From assembly GCA_035765515.1 (NCBI GenBank), contig DASTXN010000017.1, positions 1-57,289 on the forward strand: DNA of 57,289 bases, written 5' to 3'. Below the pieces are notes generated by a model that saw only the letters and a program-made list of their open reading frames with translations, made no database searches and was not told where the DNA came from. A program made the position numbers and the translations under genes. Source of the DNA: DASRSS01 sp035765515. Its GTDB lineage: Bacteria; Actinomycetota; Actinomycetes; Mycobacteriales; Jatrophihabitantaceae. Every line of letters begins with the position of its first letter. The first letter of the stretch is position 1. Positions 52,396 through 57,289 of this stretch are shown here, in pieces.

Positions 52396-53531
52396 CCGAC
52401 GACGAATTGGACGCGCGACTGTCCGCAGCCGGTGCCCGCTGGCGCGAACGCAACACCGAGTCCGCAGGCGTCGACCCTGCCGCATTCACGGCCTGGGGCA
52501 ACCTGGCTGCTGACAAGGCAGCGGACAACGCAGGCGAGACCGCAGGCGGCAACGTAGGCGGTCCCGACACCACGGACCAGCAGCCGCTGCCGCTGATCCC
52601 CGATCCGCAGCCGAAGCCACGCCGGTCACGCCGCGCCCGCGTGTTGCTCGCCGCTTCCGCCGCGGTCGCGGCAGCCGTCGTGGCGAGCGTGCTCGCGGTC
52701 CAGCTCGGCGGCGGCTCGTCCGGCGGGAATCACGTTGCGGCACAAGGGGGAACGCCGCTGACCGGCACCGACTGGCAGCTCACCGCGACCAGCAAGGCAG
52801 GTGCCGCGACGGGCGTGAACGCGACCCTGCACCTCACCGGCAGCGGCGAACTGTCCGGCAGCGACGGCTGCAACGCCTTCGGCGGACACGTCTCGATGTC
52901 GGCTGATCAACTCACGCTCGGACGCGTCGTGCACACGATGATGGGATGCCTCGGCGCGAACGGCACAGTCGGCCAGGCCGTCGACGCGGTGCTGTCGGGC
53001 GGCCCCGTCCAGTACGCGATCAACGGCGACACCCTGACGATCACCAAGAGCGGCACCGGCACGCTGACCTACACGGCGACGCACCTGCGGGCCACACCGG
53101 CTACGACGGACCCGGCCGCGCTCACGGGTACCGCCTGGCGGCTGGACACCGTCCAGCTCGGCGACAACGTCGACCAGCCGTACGGCACGGCGTCCAGCGC
53201 CCCGCCCGGCGCACAGATCCAGTTCACGCAGACGGAGTTGACGGGCAATGACGGCTGCAACGCCTTCAGCGGCAAGGTCGAACTCGGCGCCGGAACCATC
53301 AACGTGCCTTCCGATCTTGCGACGACGCTGAAGCAATGCGCAACGTCCACATCGGACTGGACGCTCGTGCTCAAGGGCGCCACCCGGTGGGAGATCAGCG
53401 GCGATCAGCTGACGATCACCGACGCGCACAACGGCAAGCTGGTGTTCACGCGCGACATCGACCCTGGCTTCTCCGGTGCGTCCGGAACCGCCTCGCCCAG
53501 CGGAACTCCGACGACTACCGCGTCGAAGTGA
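52392..53531 (+). CDS. Membrane protein with two META/HslJ domains, putative anti-sigma regulator
   Basis: This 379-residue protein has an N-terminal cytoplasmic part (about 1-75; TDDELDARLSAAGARWRER), a membrane helix (about 78-98, VLLASAAVAAAVVASVLAVQL), and two outer META domains marked by GSDGCNAFGG and GNDGCNAFSG, each followed by a conserved Cys segment (TMMGCLG, TLKQCAT). The ATG overlaps the sigma-factor stop, so it is the coupled partner. The N-terminal part would contact the sigma factor while META domains sense the outside; this function is inference, and no zinc-binding anti-sigma HxxxCxxC motif is seen. It overlaps the convergent XRE gene by 17 bp. Confidence 0.85.
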   Translation: MTDDELDARLSAAGARWRERNTESAGVDPAAFTAWGNLAADKAADNAGETAGGNVGGPDTTDQQPLPLIPDPQPKPRRSRRARVLLAASAAVAAAVVASVLAVQLGGGSSGGNHVAAQGGTPLTGTDWQLTATSKAGAATGVNATLHLTGSGELSGSDGCNAFGGHVSMSADQLTLGRVVHTMMGCLGANGTVGQAVDAVLSGGPVQYAINGDTLTITKSGTGTLTYTATHLRATPATTDPAALTGTAWRLDTVQLGDNVDQPYGTASSAPPGAQIQFTQTELTGNDGCNAFSGKVELGAGTINVPSDLATTLKQCATSTSDWTLVLKGATRWEISGDQLTITDAHNGKLVFTRDIDPGFSGASGTASPSGTPTTTASK

Positions 53532-54381
53532 GGTCCTGGCTGCCGATCACCCGCAGCAGGTCCAGCTTCTCGCGCGCATCGGTGCCGGGGCGCGGGTAGA
53601 GCACGACCAGGGTCTGACCGCTCAGCCCGCTGACCAGCGTCTCGCACAGCAGGTCGAGCAGGCCTACCTCCGGGTGCACGATCCGCTTGCTGTCCGCGCG
53701 CCGCACGGCCACCTCGTGCTCGGCCCACAGCGCGGCGAACTCCTCGCTCGCCGCGAGCAGACCGGACACGAGCGCGGTCACGTCGGGATCCCCGCCGCGG
53801 CGCCCGGCGGTCGCCCGCAGGTCCGCCACGTGAGTCCGCGAGTGCACCGGCCAGTCCTCGCGCGGGAAGCGAAGACGTGCCGCGGGATCGGTGAACCAGC
53901 GCCAGTACGCGCTGCGCTCATGCCCGGTTCGCGGCACCTCCGCACCGTGCACCGCAACCGACATCGCGTTGCGCACCAGCACGATCCCGAGGTCGTCGAT
54001 CACGAACGCCGGCGTGTCCTCCAGCCGGTCCAGTAGGTGCAGCAACCCGGGCGAGACGTGCGAGCTCACCGACCGCCGCTCCGGTGCCGGCTGGCCGGTC
54101 AGGTGAAACAGGTGATCGCGCTCGTCGTCGGTCAGCCGCAGCGCACGCGCCAGCGACGTCAGCACCGCAACGGACGGACGCGGCCCACGCGCCTGCTCCA
54201 GGCGCGTGTAGTAGTCGGTCGACATGCCCGCCAGCGCGGCGACCTCCTCACGTCGCAGCCCGGACGTCCGGCGCCGCAGCCCCGGCGGCAGGCCGACGTC
54301 GGACGGAGCCAGCGCGTCGCGGCGACGACGCAGGAAGTCGGCGAGGTCGGCCTGAGCCGTCCGGGTACGGGATGCAGCCAC
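53515..54381 (-). CDS. XRE-family regulator with MmyB-like ligand domain
   Basis: This 288-residue regulator has an N-terminal helix-turn-helix (GLRREEVAALAGMSTDYYTR, about 41-60; L-R-R-E-E-V-A core) and the C-terminal MmyB-like PAS-type domain (PAFVIDDLGIVLVRNAM, NLLRLLFTDPAAR-like segment WRWFTDPAARLRFPREDW). It is divergent from the aldo-keto reductase gene by about 100 bp, a common pairing in actinobacteria, and may repress that gene and respond to a fatty-acid-like ligand. Its 3' end overlaps the META gene end. Confidence 0.92.
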   Translation of the reverse strand: MAASRTRTAQADLADFLRRRRDALAPSDVGLPPGLRRRTSGLRREEVAALAGMSTDYYTRLEQARGPRPSVAVLTSLARALRLTDDERDHLFHLTGQPAPERRSVSSHVSPGLLHLLDRLEDTPAFVIDDLGIVLVRNAMSVAVHGAEVPRTGHERSAYWRWFTDPAARLRFPREDWPVHSRTHVADLRATAGRRGGDPDVTALVSGLLAASEEFAALWAEHEVAVRRADSKRIVHPEVGLLDLLCETLVSGLSGQTLVVLYPRPGTDAREKLDLLRVIGSQDLTSTR

Positions 54382-54482
54382 CCGTTCACTCTGCCCGGTC
54401 GGCGCAACCGCAACCAGGGATCGCCGATCCCCCGATCGACTGGCCCTGCCGCACTGGCGCGGACGGCGGCACGCTGGCAGGC

Positions 54483-55505
54483 ATGACGAACACAGACACC
54501 ATCCCCACCCGGCAACTCGGCGCGACCGGACCGCGCGTGAGCGCGATCGGCCTCGGCTGCATGGGCATGTCCGGCAGCTACGGCCCCGCCGACGACCACG
54601 AGAGCGAGGCGACCATCCACGCCGCGCTCGACCGCGGCATCACCCTGCTGGACACCGGCGACTTCTACGGCATGGGCCACAACGAGCGGCTCGTCGGACG
54701 TGCGGTTGCCGGCCGTGATCGCGGCAGCTTCCAGCTCAGCGTGAAGTTCGGTGCGCTGCGCGGCCCGGACGGCCAGTTCAGCGGCTTCGACGGACGGCCG
54801 GCCGCCGTGCGCAACTTCCTGGCCTACTCGCTGGACCGGCTGGGCACCGACTACGTGGACATCTACCGTCCGGCGCGGCTCGACCCGAACGTCCCGATCG
54901 AGGACACCGTGGGCGCGATCGCCGAGCTGATCCAGGCCGGGCACGTGCGGCACATCGGCCTGTCGGAGGTCGGCCCGGAGACGCTGCGCCGGGCCGCGGC
55001 CGTCCACCCGATCACGGACCTGCAGATCGAGTACTCGGTGCTCTCGCGCGGCATCGAGTCCGGCCGCGACGGTCGCGCCGGCATCCTGGACACCTGCCGC
55101 GAACTGGGCATCGCGATCACCGCTTACGGCGTCCTGTCGCGCGGCCTGATCGGCGGCGGCAACGAGCAGTACGGCCCGGGCGACTTCCGCGCTCACACTC
55201 CCCGCTATCAGGGCGAGAACTTGATACGCAATCGTGACCTCGTGAACGGCCTGCGTCCGATCGCCGAGCGGCACGGACTGTCCGTCGCGCAGCTGGCGAT
55301 CGCTTGGGCGGCCAACCGCGGCGAGGACGTGATCCCCGTGATCGGCATGCGTAAGCGTTCTCGGCTAGACGAGGCGGTAGATGCGATCGCGGTGCAGTTG
55401 GATCCGGCCGACCTCGTCGCGATCGACGCGGCCGTTCCGCCGGGTGCCGCGGCCGGAGGGCGGTACGCGCCCGAACAGCTCGCGACGTTGGACAGCGAGG
55501 TCTGA
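54483..55505 (+). CDS. Aldo-keto reductase
   Basis: This 340-residue NADPH-dependent reductase has the AKR motifs GLGCMGMSGSYGPAD, ITLLDTGDFYGMGHNE with Asp and catalytic Tyr, LSVKFGA with Lys, and IPVIGMRKRSRLDEAVD for the cofactor. The position that usually holds the catalytic His reads YRPARLDP, as in AKR13-like relatives (Y-Q-P-A-R-x-D-P). The ATG at 54483 is the homology start. It is divergent from the XRE regulator that may control it. Substrate unknown. Confidence 0.93.
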   Translation: MTNTDTIPTRQLGATGPRVSAIGLGCMGMSGSYGPADDHESEATIHAALDRGITLLDTGDFYGMGHNERLVGRAVAGRDRGSFQLSVKFGALRGPDGQFSGFDGRPAAVRNFLAYSLDRLGTDYVDIYRPARLDPNVPIEDTVGAIAELIQAGHVRHIGLSEVGPETLRRAAAVHPITDLQIEYSVLSRGIESGRDGRAGILDTCRELGIAITAYGVLSRGLIGGGNEQYGPGDFRAHTPRYQGENLIRNRDLVNGLRPIAERHGLSVAQLAIAWAANRGEDVIPVIGMRKRSRLDEAVDAIAVQLDPADLVAIDAAVPPGAAAGGRYAPEQLATLDSEV

Positions 55506-55688
55506 AACACCGGAAATCTGTGGCTGTTCTCGTATGGAAATCGTTGCAGAGCCTCGGTATCGTCCGCGACGGTCGAGGTGACGAGTTCTCGCAATGCAAC
55601 GTGGCGAAGCGGGGCCAGAACTACAGACCCCGACGCCGCGCAGGGTGGCGACGGATCGGACCCGCAGTGGGCAGAGCAAGGAGCGCGC

Positions 55689-55889
55689 GTGGCACAGGGC
55701 ACCGTGAAGTGGTTCAACAACGAGAAGGGCTACGGCTTCATCGCCGTGGACGGCGGGCAGGACGTGTTCGTCCACTACTCGGCGATCCAGTCCGACGGCT
55801 ACCGCTCGCTGGAAGAAGGACAGCGGGTGGAGTTCGAGGTCGCCCAGGGGCCCAAGGGCCCGCAGGCCGACGGAGTTCGCATCGTCTGA
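55689..55889 (+). CDS. Cold-shock protein (CspA family)
   Basis: This 66-residue single cold-shock domain binds single-stranded RNA or DNA. RNP1 is KGYGFIAV and RNP2 is VFVHYSAI; TVKWFNNEKG is intact, and the C-terminus GPKGPQADGVRIV is typical. It starts at GTG with AAGGAG 5 nt upstream. The 183 bp before the start may include a long leader, as is usual for csp genes, but I see no clear promoter or cold-box motif. A strong terminator follows. Confidence 0.96.
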   Translation: MAQGTVKWFNNEKGYGFIAVDGGQDVFVHYSAIQSDGYRSLEEGQRVEFEVAQGPKGPQADGVRIV

Positions 55890-55914
55890 TCGACACCGCG
55901 CACTGCACGACACC

Positions 55915-55960
55915 GACGGTGCCCGGAACTGCCACGGCGGTTCCGGGCACCGTCCGTTTC
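55915..55960 (+). terminator. Intrinsic terminator after the csp gene
   Basis: GACGGTGCCCGGAAC (55915-55929) pairs perfectly over 15 bp with GTTCCGGGCACCGTC (55940-55954) around a 10-nt loop, followed by CGTTTC. It lies 26 bases after the cold-shock stop. Confidence 0.9.
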
Positions 55961-56012
55961 TCCCGTGACCGCGGCCGGGAATCCGTGCCGACGGCTACGC
56001 GTTGATGCGGGT

Positions 56013-56330
56013 ATGAGCTTCGGAGCCTTGCTGCAGATGACGGCCCAGCCCGGAAAGCGTGACGACCTGATCCGGGTGCTCGGCAACTATGCGAACACCC
56101 TGGACGGCGAGCCCGGCACCGTGTTGTACGCCGTGGCCGCGGACCCGAACGACGAGAACCTGGTCTGGGCGTGGGAGCAGTTCCGCGACGCGGACGCGGT
56201 GCAGGCGCACTTCCAGCACGACTTCTTCCAGGCGTTGCAGCTCGAACTCGCCGACCTGCTGGTCGAGCCGGTCTCGATCCGGCCGCTGTCGCCGGCCGTC
56301 GTGCGGGTGAACGCGGTCGCCGCGGAGTAA
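56013..56330 (+). CDS. Antibiotic biosynthesis monooxygenase (ABM) domain protein
   Basis: This 105-residue dimeric alpha/beta-barrel-type protein has ALLQMTAQPGKRDDLIRVLG, GTVLYAVAADPNDENLVWAW and FRDADAVQAHFQHDFFQALQ, the usual ABM pattern. Members are small monooxygenases or isomerase-like proteins without a cofactor; the exact role is unknown. ATG at 56013 follows GCGGGT; an earlier ATG at 55965 lies right behind the terminator and is less likely. No partner genes. CIRCE elements follow after its stop. Confidence 0.85.
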   Translation: MSFGALLQMTAQPGKRDDLIRVLGNYANTLDGEPGTVLYAVAADPNDENLVWAWEQFRDADAVQAHFQHDFFQALQLELADLLVEPVSIRPLSPAVVRVNAVAAE

Positions 56331-56341
56331 CCCGCCGGTCG

Positions 56342-56368
56342 CTTGCACTCGGCGCAGCCGAGTGCCAG
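56342..56368. promoter_or_regulatory. CIRCE-like element 1 (HrcA operator)
   Basis: CTTGCACTC-N9-GAGTGCCAG follows the 9-9-9 geometry of CIRCE; the inner eight bases of the arms match (TTGCACTC vs consensus TTAGCACTC). It lies 7 bp before a second element. Confidence 0.7.
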
Positions 56369-56375
56369 ACTCGAA

Positions 56376-56402
56376 TTAGCACTCGGCTATGCTGAGTGCC
56401 AG
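56376..56402. promoter_or_regulatory. CIRCE element 2 (HrcA operator)
   Basis: TTAGCACTC-N9-GAGTGCCAG has a left arm identical to the consensus and a right arm with two changes (GAGTGCTAA). A possible -10 TATGCT (56388-56393) lies in its centre, so HrcA binding would block the groEL promoter. Confidence 0.85.
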
Positions 56403-56491
56403 CCGATCGCGGTGAGGGGCTCCCATGAGCGCCGTCCGTCGCGGGCACTGCAGGTCGGGCATCACAGCGTTGTTCAGTGAAGGGACCATCC

Positions 56492-57289
56492 ATGGCCAAG
56501 TTGATCGCGTTCGACGAGGAGGCCCGCCGCGGCCTTGAGCGCGGCATGAACACTCTCGCCGATGCCGTCAAGGTCACGTTGGGCCCCAAGGGCCGCAACG
56601 TCGTCCTGGAGAAGAAGTGGGGCGCCCCCACGATCACCAACGACGGTGTCAGCATCGCCAAGGAGATCGAGCTCGACGAGCCGTACGAGAAGATCGGCGC
56701 CGAGCTGGTCAAGGAAGTGGCGAAGAAGACCGACGACGTCGCGGGTGACGGTACGACCACCGCGACCGTGCTCGCCCAGGCGCTGGTGCGCGAGGGCCTG
56801 CGCAACGTCGCAGCCGGCGCGAACCCGATGGCGCTCAAGCGTGGCATCGAGGCCGCCGTCTCCGCCGTCTCCGAGGTGCTGGCCAACCAGGCCAAGGACG
56901 TCGAGACCAAGGAGCAGATCGCGGCCACCGCGTCGATCTCCGCAGCCGACACCACCGTCGGTGAGCTCATCGCCGAGGCGATGGACAAGGTCGGCAAGGA
57001 AGGCGTCATCACGGTCGAGGAGAGCAACACCTTCGGCCTGGAGCTCGAGCTCACCGAGGGCATGCGCTTCGACAAGGGCCACCTGTCGCAGTACTTCGTG
57101 ACAGACACCGAGCGCATGGAGACCTCGCTCGAGGACCCGTACATCCTGATCGTCGAGTCCAAGATCTCGAACGTGAAGGACCTGCTCCCGCTGCTGGAGA
57201 AGGTCATGCAGACCGGCAAGCCGCTGGCGATCATCGCCGAGGACGTCGAGGGCGAGGCGCTGGCCACCCTGGTCGTCAACAAGATCCGC
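56492..57289 (+). CDS. groL: Chaperonin GroEL (60 kDa), 3' end beyond window
   Basis: GroEL folds proteins in an ATP-driven ring. The visible 266 residues start with AKLIAFDEEARRGLERGMN and include VTLGPKGRNV, the ATP-binding DGVSIAKEIELDEPYEKIGA and VAGDGTTTATVLAQALV, and the apical domain up to the window end. The ATG at 56492 has AAGGGA 6 nt upstream. No groES precedes it; the two CIRCE elements and the lack of groES match the solitary groEL2 (hsp65) gene of actinobacteria. It is cut by the window edge and otherwise intact. Confidence 0.97.
   Translation, partial: MAKLIAFDEEARRGLERGMNTLADAVKVTLGPKGRNVVLEKKWGAPTITNDGVSIAKEIELDEPYEKIGAELVKEVAKKTDDVAGDGTTTATVLAQALVREGLRNVAAGANPMALKRGIEAAVSAVSEVLANQAKDVETKEQIAATASISAADTTVGELIAEAMDKVGKEGVITVEESNTFGLELELTEGMRFDKGHLSQYFVTDTERMETSLEDPYILIVESKISNVKDLLPLLEKVMQTGKPLAIIAEDVEGEALATLVVNKIR

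Noticed and set aside
53515..53531. 17-bp overlap of META and XRE genes as evidence of an annotation error
   Set aside because: Both C-termini are plausible, and short convergent overlaps are common in compact actinobacterial genomes.

Overview
This is a high-GC actinobacterial chromosomal window. The gene order lysS-lsr2-(panD)-clpC, mutY, disA-radA-lpqE-carD-ispD-ispF-cysS-rlmB matches the conserved block around Rv3579c-Rv3598c in Mycobacterium tuberculosis. Many genes start with GTG, many neighbours share a GTGA or ATGA overlap, and several genes look leaderless. Five repeat domains in a surface protein, sugar uptake and a complete phenylacetate epoxidase cluster suggest a free-living saprophyte. 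I would place it outside the mycobacteria (possibly near Frankiales or Jatrophihabitantales), but this placement is weak.

Layout. 1-2050: an ABC-2 exporter operon on the minus strand, ending in a truncated membrane sensor gene. 2186-7431: lysS, lsr2, panD and clpC. 7593-9202: mutY, divergent from a membrane-anchored protein. 9416-18867: core block with disA, radA, lpqE, carD, ispD/ispF, a PLP enzyme, an F420-type flavin enzyme, cysS and rlmB. 18936-21155: orphan sugar-ABC ATPase, acyltransferase and tRNA-Thr(TGT). 21184-27859: a LacI-controlled sugar operon (binding protein, two permeases, GH3 glycosidase) with a clear promoter and operator but no ATPase of its own. 27911-29932: a PAS-only protein, a lipoprotein and an SRPBCC protein. 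30037-38331: phenylacetate catabolism, paaR-like/paaK/paaI divergent from paaZABCDE, with an operator palindrome inside the paaZ promoter. 38425-41110: thioesterase, MFS transporter and aldo-keto reductase. 41137-48067: cell-surface and secretion-like genes plus an acyl-CoA ligase. 48271-50722: DUF3263 protein, LytR_C protein, and a SAM-I riboswitch in front of threonine synthase. 50749-57289: an AbiEi/DUF559-type gene flanked by palindromes, an ECF sigma factor with a META-domain membrane partner, an XRE regulator and aldo-keto reductase pair, cold-shock protein, ABM protein, and groEL behind two CIRCE elements.

The most unusual feature is a set of fixed-length intergenic palindromes in three sequence families: three elements of 57 bp (20-bp arms, 17-nt loop), two of 52-53 bp, and two of 69 bp (15-nt arms, 39-nt centre). 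Most sit at gene 3' ends, but one covers the region just before the paaD start codon and one lies between divergent genes. A second class of dispersed 100-140 bp intergenic repeats occurs three times, once inside the paa operon. No CRISPR array, prophage, transposase or rRNA was seen, and no gene-free stretch exceeds 300 bases.
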